From Erysipelotrichaceae bacterium (GTDB lineage Bacteria; Bacillota_I; Bacilli_A; Erysipelotrichales; Erysipelotrichaceae), in NCBI GenBank assembly GCA_017533785.1, contig JAFWII010000004.1:1-64000 (forward strand): a stretch of DNA of 64,000 bases. The letters run 5' to 3'. The notes below the pieces were generated by a model. That model was not told where the DNA came from, ran no database searches, and saw only the letters and a list, made by a program, of their open reading frames with translations. How positions within the stretch are numbered: the stretch's first letter is position 1; every line of letters begins with the position of its first letter. Of this stretch, positions 16,788 through 26,413 are shown one piece after another. The position numbers and the translations under genes were made by a program.

Positions 16788-18076
16788 TTTCTGTAAATGA
16801 ATTTAAGGAACTTCTTGAAAAGAACAGTTCGGTAAGCGCATACGAAATCAAGGACCGTGTAAACGAGTCTTTCCAGCTCTTTTACGTAATGCGCAATCTT
16901 GAAACAAACAGAAGCGTAAATGTTGAAGAACTGATAGCCGAGATCTATGTTGATTTTGATGAATTCCGCGGATCTTCTTCCGTGACAGTCACATCTGCAG
17001 ATGATCTTGAAACCGTTGCAAAGAAGATCGATGAAGCAATTGAAAAAGCCAAAAAAGCCAAGAATCCGTATTATCCGCTGGTGAGCAAGACCGAGAATCT
17101 GACAAAGATCAGCGAGAATAAACAGAACCTTGCTCTCAACGCCAAGATCGCTGCCGATGCCATTTTTGCCGGAGAAGGACAGGAAAACAGTCAGCTGAAT
17201 GCTACTGAAGTATTTGCAGATCATGACTGCATCCACTTCCTAAACAGCAACGGTGTTGAACATGTCTATGACGAATATGCCATGTTCTACGAAACGATCC
17301 CCAGTTACAACGGTGAAAAGGAAGACGTTGAACTCTATTTCAATCAGTATAACGGCGCTCCCGACCAGGAAAAGTATTCATCAGATATCCGCACTGCTTT
17401 AGCCAACGTAAAATACAGATATAACGCAGTAAAACCGGCAGATGTCAGCATTCCCGAGAATACACTGATCGCCGTTCAGAAAGATATGCTGAATGACGTG
17501 CTTACGAACTTCGCTTCTGAACTGAATTACAACCGTCAGTACTATAAGATGAGTCATTTCTCCATCGGTGACCGTATTAGTGAAGTTCCGTTCGATATGT
17601 TCCTCAAAGGAGAAGAAGAAGGTGTTTCGAATTCTTCACCGGTTGATGGAAACGGTATTATTCTGAGGGAAACGAAAGTGATCGACCAGGGTGTCGCTGC
17701 TGCCTACTGGGGCAATCAGCGTTTCGGTTATTATCTGAAGGAAAAAGAGATCACCGGAAACTATCCGGTCGCTGTTATCTCGAATTACCCGGTTATCAGC
17801 GAAGAAGACAGCAAGCGCCCGCAGCTTATCATCATGAACTTTTCGTCTCCGCAGCTGGATACAGCCAGCGGATACTTCGGCGGTGAAGTAAGACTTGGAT
17901 TATTGAAAATAGGGGATGAGGTCACGCCTCTGACCGGTTTCTCTATCAGCGGAAATATCTATGAAGCTATCAACACAGTTCGTTTCTCGAAAGAAACAGA
18001 CGTTGTCTGTCCGAAGAATTCCATGTCTGTGAAAGGTCCGAAATTCCTGTATTTCGATCAGGTAAAGATCCACTAG
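16784..18076 (+). CDS. tldE: TldE/PmbA-type partner of TldD
   Basis: The 430-residue protein is the non-metal-binding half of the TldD/TldE protease. It has the family's overall length and C-terminal region, but no HExxxH motif, as expected for TldE (PmbA). The ATG at 16784 overlaps the tldD stop (ATGA), which fits equal production of the two subunits. A longer frame exists upstream, but it lies within tldD and is not supported. A strong bidirectional terminator follows. Confidence 0.88.
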   Translation: MISVNEFKELLEKNSSVSAYEIKDRVNESFQLFYVMRNLETNRSVNVEELIAEIYVDFDEFRGSSSVTVTSADDLETVAKKIDEAIEKAKKAKNPYYPLVSKTENLTKISENKQNLALNAKIAADAIFAGEGQENSQLNATEVFADHDCIHFLNSNGVEHVYDEYAMFYETIPSYNGEKEDVELYFNQYNGAPDQEKYSSDIRTALANVKYRYNAVKPADVSIPENTLIAVQKDMLNDVLTNFASELNYNRQYYKMSHFSIGDRISEVPFDMFLKGEEEGVSNSSPVDGNGIILRETKVIDQGVAAAYWGNQRFGYYLKEKEITGNYPVAVISNYPVISEEDSKRPQLIIMNFSSPQLDTASGYFGGEVRLGLLKIGDEVTPLTGFSISGNIYEAINTVRFSKETDVVCPKNSMSVKGPKFLYFDQVKIH

Positions 18077-18096
18077 TTTAAAAACGCCAGAATCAA

Positions 18097-18126
18097 AAAA
18101 GATCGTCCTTGCTTGGACGATCTTTT
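18097..18126. terminator. Bidirectional terminator between tldE and gltX
   Basis: AAAAGATCGTCC pairs with GGACGATCTTTT around a TTGCTT loop, a 12-bp stem with T-runs on both strands. It serves the convergent tldE and gltX genes. Confidence 0.92.
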
Positions 18127-18141
18127 CTTTTATGTCTGTTT

Positions 18142-19602
18142 TTACTCCCAGTTTTCGAGTTTGGAGATGCCTTTGCGGATACGATCGAGGCTCTCTTCCT
18201 TACCGAACACAAGCGCAAGTTCGATCGCTCCGCCAGGAGTGGAAGCTTTACCGCTCAGGGCAACACGGACCGGATACATGATGACACCGTTCTTTCTTCC
18301 AGTGCTCTGTGCCAGACCGATCAGGGCATCGTGGATCGAATCACGGTCCCAGACTTCCAGGGATTCCAGTACCGGGAGGGCTTCTTTCAGCGATTCAAGC
18401 GAGATCTCCGGATTGGTCTTCATCTTCTTATTGAAGTAGAGATCGATATCATAGTCCGGAAGCTCATCGACGAAATCGAGCATCGGCGGTATATCGTTTA
18501 ATAACATCGCTCTGTCTTTAAGTCCGACCGCGATCGCTTGACGGCTGTAAGGCTTTTTGACTGCCTGATCGATATACGGAGTGACAAGCTTGCAGTATTC
18601 CTCGTCATCCATTCTTCTGAGATATTCGCCGTTCATCCACTTCAGTTTTTCGACATCGAAGATCGCGCCGGAAGTGTTGATACGCTTGACATCGAATGCT
18701 TTTGTCAGTTCTTCAAGCGAATAGATCTCTCTTTCTTCAGCCGGGGACCAGCCGAGAAGGGCGATATAGTTCAGGATCGCTTCCGGAAGATAGCCTTTTG
18801 CGACCAGATCCTGGAAGGATGCGTCTCCGTTACGTTTTGAAAGCTTGTGCTGTTCATCCTTCATGACCGGCGGGCAGTGGATATAACGCGGTTTCTCCCA
18901 GCCGAATGCTTCGTAAATCAGATTGTATTTCGGGGTGGAGCTGAGATACTCATTGCCGCGGACGACGTCTGTGATATCCATGAGATGGTCATCGATAACG
19001 TTGGCGAAGTTGTATGTCGGATATCCATCAGATTTCAGAAGGATCATTTCATCCAGGGTACTGTTATCTACGGTGATCGTGCCATAGACTTCATCGTCGA
19101 ACGAAGTCTGGCCTTCAGGATCAACATTCTGACGGATTACAAACGGTTCACCGCTGTCCATTCTGCGCTGGACTTCCTCGTGGGAAAGATGCTTACACGG
19201 ATCGTGATAATAGAAGGAATCCTCTTTATCACCCGCAGCTTCTTTCTGCGCCTGGATATCTTCTTCCTTGCAGAAGCATACGTGAGCCTTGCCCATGTTG
19301 ACTAGCATGCCCGCATACTTTGCGTAGATTCCCTGTTTCATTCTCTCGGACTGAACATAAGGTCCGTATTCACCGCCGATGTCCGGTCCTTCGTCGTGAT
19401 TCAGATTGCAGGCAGCGAGGGTATTGTAGATGATATCTGTCGCTCCTTCTACCTGTCTTTCCTGATCGGTGTCTTCGATTCTTAAAAGAAAATCGCCGTC
19501 GTCTTTCTTGGCGATCAGATAAGCATATAGTGCTGTTCTAAGATTTCCGATATGCATATAACCAGTCGGGCTGGGTGCAAATCTGGTACGTACTTTTTTC
19601 AT
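18142..19602 (-). CDS. gltX: Glutamate-tRNA ligase
   Basis: GltX charges tRNA-Glu (and, in many Bacillota, tRNA-Gln, which is then amidated). The 486-residue class I synthetase has the HIGH-type motif PSPTGYMHIGNLRTALYAYL at residues 10-29 and the KMSKS-type motif KLSKRNGD near 253. The C-terminal anticodon-binding half is intact, and the length is typical. AGAGG lies about 8 nt before the ATG, and TAAAAT further upstream is a possible -10. A tRNA-Glu gene lies 4.8 kb away in the same window, though not in the same operon. Confidence 0.96.
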   Translation of the reverse strand: MKKVRTRFAPSPTGYMHIGNLRTALYAYLIAKKDDGDFLLRIEDTDQERQVEGATDIIYNTLAACNLNHDEGPDIGGEYGPYVQSERMKQGIYAKYAGMLVNMGKAHVCFCKEEDIQAQKEAAGDKEDSFYYHDPCKHLSHEEVQRRMDSGEPFVIRQNVDPEGQTSFDDEVYGTITVDNSTLDEMILLKSDGYPTYNFANVIDDHLMDITDVVRGNEYLSSTPKYNLIYEAFGWEKPRYIHCPPVMKDEQHKLSKRNGDASFQDLVAKGYLPEAILNYIALLGWSPAEEREIYSLEELTKAFDVKRINTSGAIFDVEKLKWMNGEYLRRMDDEEYCKLVTPYIDQAVKKPYSRQAIAVGLKDRAMLLNDIPPMLDFVDELPDYDIDLYFNKKMKTNPEISLESLKEALPVLESLEVWDRDSIHDALIGLAQSTGRKNGVIMYPVRVALSGKASTPGGAIELALVFGKEESLDRIRKGISKLENWE

Positions 19603-19679
19603 TGTTTTACCTCTTACTAAACTATTTTACTCTTGCCAATAAGCTATTTCAAACGATAGAACCTGTAAGGTTACTGTAA

Positions 19680-19708
19680 TTGCTTAAAATCATAATAAAG
19701 TCTATAAT
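19680..19708 (+). promoter_or_regulatory. Promoter of the heterodimeric ABC exporter operon
   Basis: TTGCTT (19680-19685) and TATAAT (19703-19708) are 17 bp apart. The ATG at 19718 is 9 nt after the -10, so the mRNA would carry only about 2-3 leader bases and no Shine-Dalgarno. Confidence 0.6.
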
Positions 19709-19717
19709 ATCTCTTGC

Positions 19718-21514
19718 ATGAAAAAAAGCGGATTCATCTCAGAACATATGCGCGGATACCGGCTGAAGCTGGTACTGGTGATCCTCGCAACCCTGATCAG
19801 TTCCTTTTTAGGTCTGTTCCAGACTTATATGTTTTCCTATGTCGTTGATAACGTAATCGACGGAAAACCGATGCGTTTCCGCTGGCTGGAAGCATTGACC
19901 GAGCTGCTCGGCGGTATGGAAAAGATCCGTTCCGCTCTGTATATCGTAGCCATCTTTCTGATCTGCTGTTACGCTGTCAGGTCTCTGCTTCTGCATTATC
20001 GTTTTAAGAGCCAGGCGGAAGTTGCTGAAGGGTTCTGTGAAAACATCCGTAACGATCTATACGACCATATCCAGCATCTTCCATATTCTTATCATGTACG
20101 CATCAAGACCGGTGATCTTATCCAGCGCTGCACTAGTGATGTCGATACGATCCGCCGTTTCTTCTCGGGACAAATCGAAGAGATCTTCGCGATCGTCTTT
20201 TCTGTCGTGATCGCAGTTTCGATCATGGTCTCACTGAATCTGAAACTCTCATTATTTGCCGGTATCTCTTTCCCGATCATATTCCTTTACTCATTTATTT
20301 TCTTCAAAAAGATCCGCAAGTTATTCCTTGCTTCGGATGAGAAGGAAGCGGAAATGACTTCCTTTATCCAGGAATCCCTTAGCGGTGTACGCGTGATCAA
20401 GGCATTCAACCGGGAAAGATATGAACTTGACCGTTTCCTCGGCTACAACAAAAACTATAAAGACACGACCTACGGAATGCTGACGAACCTAGGCGTTTAC
20501 TGGGGTTTATCCTATTTCCTCTGCACGATCGGCATTCTTTCTGTCGTAGCGACCGGCGTCTTCTATGTACGCGCCGGAGAACTCTCCGTAGGCAATTATC
20601 TTGTTTTTATTACCTATCAGGGATCGATCCTCTATCAGATTCGTCAGTTAGGACGAATCCTTTCGGATTTTGGTAAAGTCAGCGTTTCTCTTGACCGATT
20701 GCTGGAGATCAAAAAAGAGATTCCAGAGAACCTAGAAGAAGGACTTACGCCGTCTCTTGAAGGGGATATTGTTTTTGACGATGTCTCTTTCCATTATGAT
20801 GACGATCCGGACTGCGAAATCCTCAGGCATCTGAGTTTTACGATCCAGGAAGGTAAGACAGTCGCAGTCATCGGTCCGACCGGTTCCGGAAAATCTTCAA
20901 TGGTACATCTTTTATCCCGCCTGTATGATGTAAGCTCCGGACATATCCTGATCAACGGCACCGATATCAATGAGATTGCCAAAGGCCATCTGCGCAAAAA
21001 CATCGGCATCGTTCTCCAGGAACCATTCCTGTTCTCCAAAAGCATCTATGAAAACCTGAAGATCTCTAATCCAAGTCTTGATGAACAGACGATCTATCAT
21101 GCAAGCCAGATTGCTTCGATCCATGAAGTTATCAAAAGCTTCGATAAAGGTTACGACACGATCGTCGGCGAGAAGGGCGTGACTCTTTCAGGCGGTCAAA
21201 AACAGAGGATTGCGATCGCCAGAACGATCGTCAATAAGCTGCCAATCCTGATCTTTGATGATTCTTTATCAGCAGTTGATACAGAAACTGACGCGGAGAT
21301 CCGTAAAGCGCTCCATTCTTTTGATAAAGAAGCGACCACGATCATCATTACCCAGAGGATCCTTTCTGCCAAAGATGCGGATATGATCCTTGTTTTGGAG
21401 AATGGTGAAATAACACAGATGGGTACACATGAACAGCTTCTGAAGGAAGATGGTCTTTATAAACGTATCGCCGATATCCAGGGGCAGAAGAAAGGAGAAG
21501 ACAATGAGCAATAA
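19718..21514 (+). CDS. ABC exporter half-transporter with degenerate ATPase site
   Basis: This 598-residue protein has six membrane helices (about 15-310) fused to an ATPase domain. Walker A is GPTGSGKSS (about 386-394) and the signature is the canonical LSGGQ (about 489-493). The residue after Walker B is aspartate, not glutamate (LIFDDSLSAVD, about 511), and the switch histidine is glutamine (ITQRI). Such losses mark the inactive site in heterodimeric exporters like BmrCD and TM287/288. The gene overlaps its partner by 11 nt. Substrates are probably drugs, peptides or lipids; the sequence does not say which. Confidence 0.92.
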   Translation: MKKSGFISEHMRGYRLKLVLVILATLISSFLGLFQTYMFSYVVDNVIDGKPMRFRWLEALTELLGGMEKIRSALYIVAIFLICCYAVRSLLLHYRFKSQAEVAEGFCENIRNDLYDHIQHLPYSYHVRIKTGDLIQRCTSDVDTIRRFFSGQIEEIFAIVFSVVIAVSIMVSLNLKLSLFAGISFPIIFLYSFIFFKKIRKLFLASDEKEAEMTSFIQESLSGVRVIKAFNRERYELDRFLGYNKNYKDTTYGMLTNLGVYWGLSYFLCTIGILSVVATGVFYVRAGELSVGNYLVFITYQGSILYQIRQLGRILSDFGKVSVSLDRLLEIKKEIPENLEEGLTPSLEGDIVFDDVSFHYDDDPDCEILRHLSFTIQEGKTVAVIGPTGSGKSSMVHLLSRLYDVSSGHILINGTDINEIAKGHLRKNIGIVLQEPFLFSKSIYENLKISNPSLDEQTIYHASQIASIHEVIKSFDKGYDTIVGEKGVTLSGGQKQRIAIARTIVNKLPILIFDDSLSAVDTETDAEIRKALHSFDKEATTIIITQRILSAKDADMILVLENGEITQMGTHEQLLKEDGLYKRIADIQGQKKGEDNEQ

Positions 21515-23360
21515 ATTCGAAGAAAAAGAATTCTCTGAAGAGTTCGACAGTTCGATGTGGAAAAAGCTTTTCGCTCTTTTCCGCCCATATTATAAGCATG
21601 TTGCTTTTTTGGCTCTGCTGAATATTCTCATCGCTTTATCGGATGTCATCTTCCCACTTATGAATCGTCAGGCGATGGACCACTTTGCTGTCGGTTCAGG
21701 AACAAACGAGGAACTGATTCGATTCATCGTCCTGTATTTCCTGCTGATACTGGTGACGGCATTCATGCATCTGATCTTCTTCCGTATTGCAGGCTCTGCG
21801 GAAATGGGCTTTGCCTATGATTTGCGTCAGAGATGCTTTGAAAAGCTTCAGAATCTTCCGTTTTCCTATTATGACGTAACTCCAACTGGCTGGCTTTTAT
21901 CCCGTCTAACAAGCGATATTTCCAGACTCGCCGAGATCCTGGCATGGTCTTTAAGTGAATTTGCCTGGGGCATTCCACTGATCTTATTCTCAACGATCGT
22001 CATGCTGCGTACGAACCTTCAGCTTGCGCTGATGGTGCTGATCGTCGTTCCGGTATTGGCGTTTGTCACTTTCTATTTCCAGAAACGTGTTCTGCGCAGC
22101 TACCGTAAGGTGCGTAAATTCAACTCTGTCATCACCAACGATTTCAACGAAGGGATCAACGGCGCCAAAACAACGAAGACTCTTGTTCTGGAAGATACGA
22201 ACTTCAAAGAGTTTAAAGACGATACAGCCAAAATGCGCGAATCAAGCGTCAAAGCTGCGAAACTTGTCTCGATCTACCGTCCTCTGATCATGTTTATTTC
22301 TTCCTTCACGCTTGCTTTGATCATCTGGATCGGCGGCAATCTGGTGTTTGGCAAAGTGATCGGTTTCGGTGTGCTCATGATGTTCACCGAATACGCGCAG
22401 CGTTTCTTTGAACCGCTTCATTCGATCGCCATGATCATGCAGGAGATCCAGATGGCGCAGGCCAGCGGCGAAAGAATCATTTCGCTGATGAATTCTGAGA
22501 TCAAGCTGAAAGACAGTGATGAAGTCGTTGCCCGTTACGGAACGATCCTTGATCCTAAACCGTCTGAATATGAAGACATTAAAGGTGACGTTGAATTCCG
22601 CAACGTTGATTTCTCTTATATCGAAGAAGAACCTGTCCTTACCGATTTCAATCTTAAAGTGAATGCCGGTCAGACGATCGCGCTAGTAGGGGAGACGGGC
22701 TCCGGCAAGAGCACGATCGTCAATCTGCTCTGCCGTTTCTATGAGCCGGTCAAAGGACAGCTTCTGATCGACGGCATTGATTATCGTGAACGCTCGATCG
22801 GCTGGCTGCACTCCAAGCTGGGTTATGTTCTTCAGGCGCCGCATCTTTTCAGCGGCACGATCAAAGACAATATCCGTTTTGGCAAACTGGATGCGACTGA
22901 CGAAGAGATCGAAAATGCCGCGAAACTCGTTCATGCCCATGAGTTCATCATGCAGTTCAAAGACGGATATCAGACAGACGTCGGCGAAAGCGGATCCCGT
23001 TTGTCCACCGGTCAGAAACAGCTGATCTCTTTTGCAAGAGCGATCCTCGCTGATCCCGCGATCTTTGTTCTGGATGAAGCGACTGCTTCGATCGATACCG
23101 AAACAGAACATATTATTCAGAACGCGATCGAAACGATCATGTCTGAGCGCACAAGTTTCGTAGTTGCGCATCGTCTTTCGACCATCGTGAATGCTGACCG
23201 CATCCTCGTCATTAAGAAGGGTCAGATCGTCGAGGATGGAACTCATCGCGAGCTGATGAAACTGAAAGGCTATTATTACCGTCTGTACACAAACCAGTTC
23301 GAAGAAGATAAGATACGCGAGTCGCTGACAAGTACTGCACCGGCCGCTATGGTAGAATAG
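21504..23360 (+). CDS. ABC exporter half-transporter with intact ATPase site
   Basis: The 618-residue partner of the preceding protein has six membrane helices (about 35-330) and an ATPase domain with Walker A GETGSGKST (about 395-403), Walker B FVLDEATASID with the catalytic glutamate, and the switch histidine in VAHRLS. Its signature is LSTGQ instead of LSGGQ. This is the expected complement: the altered signature faces the degenerate site of the partner, and the partner's canonical LSGGQ completes the active site here. AAAGGAG lies 7 nt before the ATG at 21504. The lspA promoter lies in its last codons. Confidence 0.93.
   Translation: MSNKFEEKEFSEEFDSSMWKKLFALFRPYYKHVAFLALLNILIALSDVIFPLMNRQAMDHFAVGSGTNEELIRFIVLYFLLILVTAFMHLIFFRIAGSAEMGFAYDLRQRCFEKLQNLPFSYYDVTPTGWLLSRLTSDISRLAEILAWSLSEFAWGIPLILFSTIVMLRTNLQLALMVLIVVPVLAFVTFYFQKRVLRSYRKVRKFNSVITNDFNEGINGAKTTKTLVLEDTNFKEFKDDTAKMRESSVKAAKLVSIYRPLIMFISSFTLALIIWIGGNLVFGKVIGFGVLMMFTEYAQRFFEPLHSIAMIMQEIQMAQASGERIISLMNSEIKLKDSDEVVARYGTILDPKPSEYEDIKGDVEFRNVDFSYIEEEPVLTDFNLKVNAGQTIALVGETGSGKSTIVNLLCRFYEPVKGQLLIDGIDYRERSIGWLHSKLGYVLQAPHLFSGTIKDNIRFGKLDATDEEIENAAKLVHAHEFIMQFKDGYQTDVGESGSRLSTGQKQLISFARAILADPAIFVLDEATASIDTETEHIIQNAIETIMSERTSFVVAHRLSTIVNADRILVIKKGQIVEDGTHRELMKLKGYYYRLYTNQFEEDKIRESLTSTAPAAMVE
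23350..23358 (+). promoter_or_regulatory. Extended -10 of lspA (leaderless)
   Basis: TG-G-TAGAAT lies in the last codons of the ABC gene and ends 7 nt before the lspA ATG at 23366. No -35 or Shine-Dalgarno is recognisable. Confidence 0.5.
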
Positions 23361-23365
23361 TATAC

Positions 23366-23827
23366 ATGAAACACATTAAGGCAGTTTTGATCGTTCTGTT
23401 CGGGATCCTTCTTGACCAGATCACCAAATACTATGTAGCGCATAACTTTATTCAGGGTGCCCGCCAGAAGGTCATTGACGGTTTCTTTTATCTGACTTAT
23501 GTCCGCAATACCGGTGCCGGTTTTTCAATCCTGCAGGGTCAGAGATGGGTCTTCATCATTCTGACGTTTATCGCGCTTCCGCTTTTTATCTATCTGTATG
23601 TAAAATCCGATCCGGGACACAAGCTGGAGCGTTTTGCTTATCTGCTTCTGATCTCCGGAACGATCGGAAACTTTATCGACAGAGTCCTGTACGGTTCCGT
23701 AGTTGATTTTTTGGATTTCATTATCTTTGGATATGATTTCCCTGTTTTCAATGTCGCAGATATCTTCATCACTGTCGGTGTAGGCCTTTATCTGCTGCTT
23801 ACGCTATTGGAGACGAAACATGCCTGA
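23366..23827 (+). CDS. lspA: Lipoprotein signal peptidase (signal peptidase II)
   Basis: LspA cuts the signal peptide from prolipoproteins after lipid transfer to the cysteine. The 153-residue protein has four membrane helices and the family motifs DQITKYYV, VRNTGAGFS, NFIDRV and FNVADIFI; the aspartates of the last two form the aspartic-protease pair. It overlaps rluD by 8 nt, the common lspA-rluD arrangement of Bacillota. The short distance to an extended -10 suggests a leaderless start. Confidence 0.95.
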   Translation: MKHIKAVLIVLFGILLDQITKYYVAHNFIQGARQKVIDGFFYLTYVRNTGAGFSILQGQRWVFIILTFIALPLFIYLYVKSDPGHKLERFAYLLLISGTIGNFIDRVLYGSVVDFLDFIIFGYDFPVFNVADIFITVGVGLYLLLTLLETKHA

Positions 23828-24731
23828 ATTACGCTTTATCACATCCGAAGAAGACGCCGGTGAACGGGTTGATTCCTATTTAAGCGGGATCAGCGATTTT
23901 TCGCGTACGCGTATTCAGAAACTCATTGATGAAGACCGCATCTTAGTCAATGGCGAACGCGTTAAAGCGAATTTCCGTATAAAAGGGTCGGAAGAGATCC
24001 TTCTTACCTACGAGGAAGTTCCTCCGATGCAGATCCTGCCGCAGCAGATGGATCTCGATATCGTTTATGAAGATGATGATCTGATCGTGATCAATAAGCC
24101 GAAAGGAATGGTCGTCCATCCGGCTGTCGGTCACCGTGACCATACACTTGTCAACGGGCTTCTCTACCACAGCAAAACCCTCAGCGGTATTAACGGTATG
24201 TTCCGTCCGGGCATCGTACACCGTCTGGACAAAGATACATCCGGCTTGCTGGTATGCGCTAAAAACGATGAAGCTCATCTGTTTCTCAGCGAACAGCTGT
24301 CTGACAAACGCTGTTACCGTTCCTATTACGCTTTAGTTGAAGGCATCATTCCGCATGATGAGGGCGAGATCAACGCGCCGATCGCGCGCGACAAGAAAGA
24401 CCGCCAGAAAATGGCTGTCTCTGCCGGAGGCAAGGAATCATTAACGCTGTTTAAAGTGCTTGAGCGTTTTGCTGACTCCACACTCGTAGAATGCGAACTC
24501 AAAACAGGCCGTACGCACCAGATCCGTGTTCATATGAGTTACATCGGTTTCCCGGTCGTAAATGACCCGAAATACGGCCGCCGCAAGCTTCTTGATGACA
24601 GCGGCCAGTATCTGCATGCTTATAAGCTGAGTTTTCTGCATCCGAAGACGCAGGAGCGCATGACATTCACTACCGAGCTTCCGGACTATTTTAAGACTAT
24701 GATCGAAAACAAGAGGGCAGGGAATGGATAA
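23820..24731 (+). CDS. rluD: Ribosomal large subunit pseudouridine synthase, RluD family
   Basis: This 303-residue enzyme should isomerise uridines in 23S rRNA to pseudouridine. An S4 RNA-binding domain (about 14-75) is followed by the synthase domain with HRLDKDTSGLL (catalytic aspartate about 138), GRTHQIRVHMSYIGFPVVND and the KYG strand. The nearest Bacillus counterpart is YlyB. The gene overlaps lspA at its start and the rhomboid gene at its end, each by 8 nt. The exact rRNA site is inferred from the family, not shown. Confidence 0.93.
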   Translation: MPELRFITSEEDAGERVDSYLSGISDFSRTRIQKLIDEDRILVNGERVKANFRIKGSEEILLTYEEVPPMQILPQQMDLDIVYEDDDLIVINKPKGMVVHPAVGHRDHTLVNGLLYHSKTLSGINGMFRPGIVHRLDKDTSGLLVCAKNDEAHLFLSEQLSDKRCYRSYYALVEGIIPHDEGEINAPIARDKKDRQKMAVSAGGKESLTLFKVLERFADSTLVECELKTGRTHQIRVHMSYIGFPVVNDPKYGRRKLLDDSGQYLHAYKLSFLHPKTQERMTFTTELPDYFKTMIENKRAGNG

Positions 24732-25938
24732 CAATCTTTATAAGCTCTATCAGCTCTTCAGCTTCTTTAATGCGAAATTTTCCTACCAGCTCGTCAATTT
24801 CGGCGAACGGCAGACAAAGCAGGAACTGTGGATCGCAAATCCCTCCAGCAATGCCTATCAGCTGATCCGCCTTACAGCATCTTCACTTGAGACTGTCGAA
24901 TTCGAAAAGACCAGGATCGACCAAAATATCGCAAACTTTTCGCGTGCTGCCAGAATTGAAAAGATCAGTTTTCTGGATATGCACGTGACCCGCGAAGAAG
25001 TATATGAGGAAGAAGTATACGATACCGTCTCGCTTGAAACGGATTACTATGACGGCCTTGACGTGTCTTCCGCATATCCCGGAATCAGACATGTCGTTCA
25101 TGATGTAAAAGATCCCAACGCTGAACTTCAGGGCATCATCAACGAGATCAACCGCAACTATACCGAGAAGATCCGCCAGCAGAAAGCACTCAGAAGAAAA
25201 CCGAATGCTGTAACGATCGCACTGATCGTGATCTCGGTCATCGTATATGCCTTACAGTTTTTCCTTGGCCGGAAATATCCGCAGACAGCGATCGATATCA
25301 TTCTGGGAGCGGATTACCGTTTCTTCACCCAGTCACTACATCAGTACTGGCGTCTTGTCACCGTCATGTTCACACACGGCAGCTGGGTCCATTTGCTGAT
25401 GAACATGAGTGCCTTATATCTCTTCGGCAGTTATTATGAGGAAAAGCTCGGAAAAGCGAAGTTCCTGCTCATTCTGATCAGTTCAACGGTCATCGCGTCT
25501 CTTACGCACTGGATGTTCAATGGAAACGGTCTGCTCGTCGGCATGTCCGGCGGACTCTATGCTTTCCTGGCGATGCGCACTGCATATGTCCTGATCTACC
25601 GGCACGCGACTCCATCTTTCTATCAGATGCTCGGTCTGAACCTGCTGATCAACTTCATGCCGGGTGTTGGCTATCTAGCCCATTTGGGCGGTTTTATCAC
25701 CGGTCTCTGCTACTACTTCATCTTTATCGATAAACGATTTAATAAGGGTGTTATTGCTCTGCTGGTGTGTTTTACGCTGTTCCTCGGCTTCAGTTTTATC
25801 CGCAATGATCCGAGACCGATCTATGGCGGAACGGATCTTCAGGTCCTTGAAACACTGGAAGACTTGGGATTAAAATCATATAGTAAATCATTGGAAAAAC
25901 GCATCTACGAAGCGTACGGAAGGATCGATTATGACTAA
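24724..25938 (+). CDS. Rhomboid-family intramembrane serine protease
   Basis: The 404-residue protein has a soluble N-terminal domain (about 1-170) and a six- to seven-helix rhomboid domain. The catalytic serine is in GMSGG (about 273) and the partner histidine in YLAHLGG (about 319). The HLLMNM motif of the second helix, which stabilises the oxyanion, is also present. Its size and soluble N terminus recall GluP (YqgP) of Bacillus subtilis, which takes part in membrane-protein quality control and Mg homeostasis, but the N-terminal domain is too divergent to call it GluP. It overlaps rluD and the dCMP deaminase gene. Confidence 0.88.
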   Translation: MDNNLYKLYQLFSFFNAKFSYQLVNFGERQTKQELWIANPSSNAYQLIRLTASSLETVEFEKTRIDQNIANFSRAARIEKISFLDMHVTREEVYEEEVYDTVSLETDYYDGLDVSSAYPGIRHVVHDVKDPNAELQGIINEINRNYTEKIRQQKALRRKPNAVTIALIVISVIVYALQFFLGRKYPQTAIDIILGADYRFFTQSLHQYWRLVTVMFTHGSWVHLLMNMSALYLFGSYYEEKLGKAKFLLILISSTVIASLTHWMFNGNGLLVGMSGGLYAFLAMRTAYVLIYRHATPSFYQMLGLNLLINFMPGVGYLAHLGGFITGLCYYFIFIDKRFNKGVIALLVCFTLFLGFSFIRNDPRPIYGGTDLQVLETLEDLGLKSYSKSLEKRIYEAYGRIDYD

Positions 25939-26413
25939 GAGAATCTCTGCTGCACTGACCTGGGACCAATACTTCATGGGACTTGCGCATCTATCTGCTT
26001 TACGTTCGAAAGACCCGAATACGAAAGTCGGCGCCTGCATCGTCGACCAGAATAAGCGCGTTGTATCTATCGGTTATAACGGTTTTCCACGCGGCTGCGA
26101 TGATAATGTTTACCCATGGGAAAGAGAAGGGGAAACGCTCAATACGAAGTATCCTTATGTCGTGCATGCCGAGCTCAATGCGATCCTGAATTCACCCCGT
26201 TCGGTCGAGGGCTGCATTCTGTATGTTTCCTTATTCCCGTGCAATGAATGCGCGAAAGCGATCATTCAGAGCGGAATTAAAAAAATCATCTATGAAGATG
26301 ATAAGTATGCCGGCGTCGATGCTTTCAAGGCTTCCAAACGGATGCTGCAGTCTGCCGGTGTTGAACTGGAACAGCTGCCTTACTTGACAAAAGTCAGCGT
26401 GAATATCGAATAA
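25931..26413 (+). CDS. comEB: dCMP deaminase (ComEB type)
   Basis: This 160-residue zinc enzyme should deaminate dCMP to dUMP, the precursor of dTMP. It carries the deaminase motifs HAELNAIL (zinc histidine and proton-shuttle glutamate, about 78-80) and PCNEC (two zinc cysteines, about 103 and 106), and the family start DQYFMGLAHLSALRSKDPNT. AAGGA lies 6 nt before the ATG, inside the rhomboid gene. Its stop codon directly abuts the stop codon of the convergent DUF5662 gene, with no base between them. Confidence 0.93.
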   Translation: MTKRISAALTWDQYFMGLAHLSALRSKDPNTKVGACIVDQNKRVVSIGYNGFPRGCDDNVYPWEREGETLNTKYPYVVHAELNAILNSPRSVEGCILYVSLFPCNECAKAIIQSGIKKIIYEDDKYAGVDAFKASKRMLQSAGVELEQLPYLTKVSVNIE

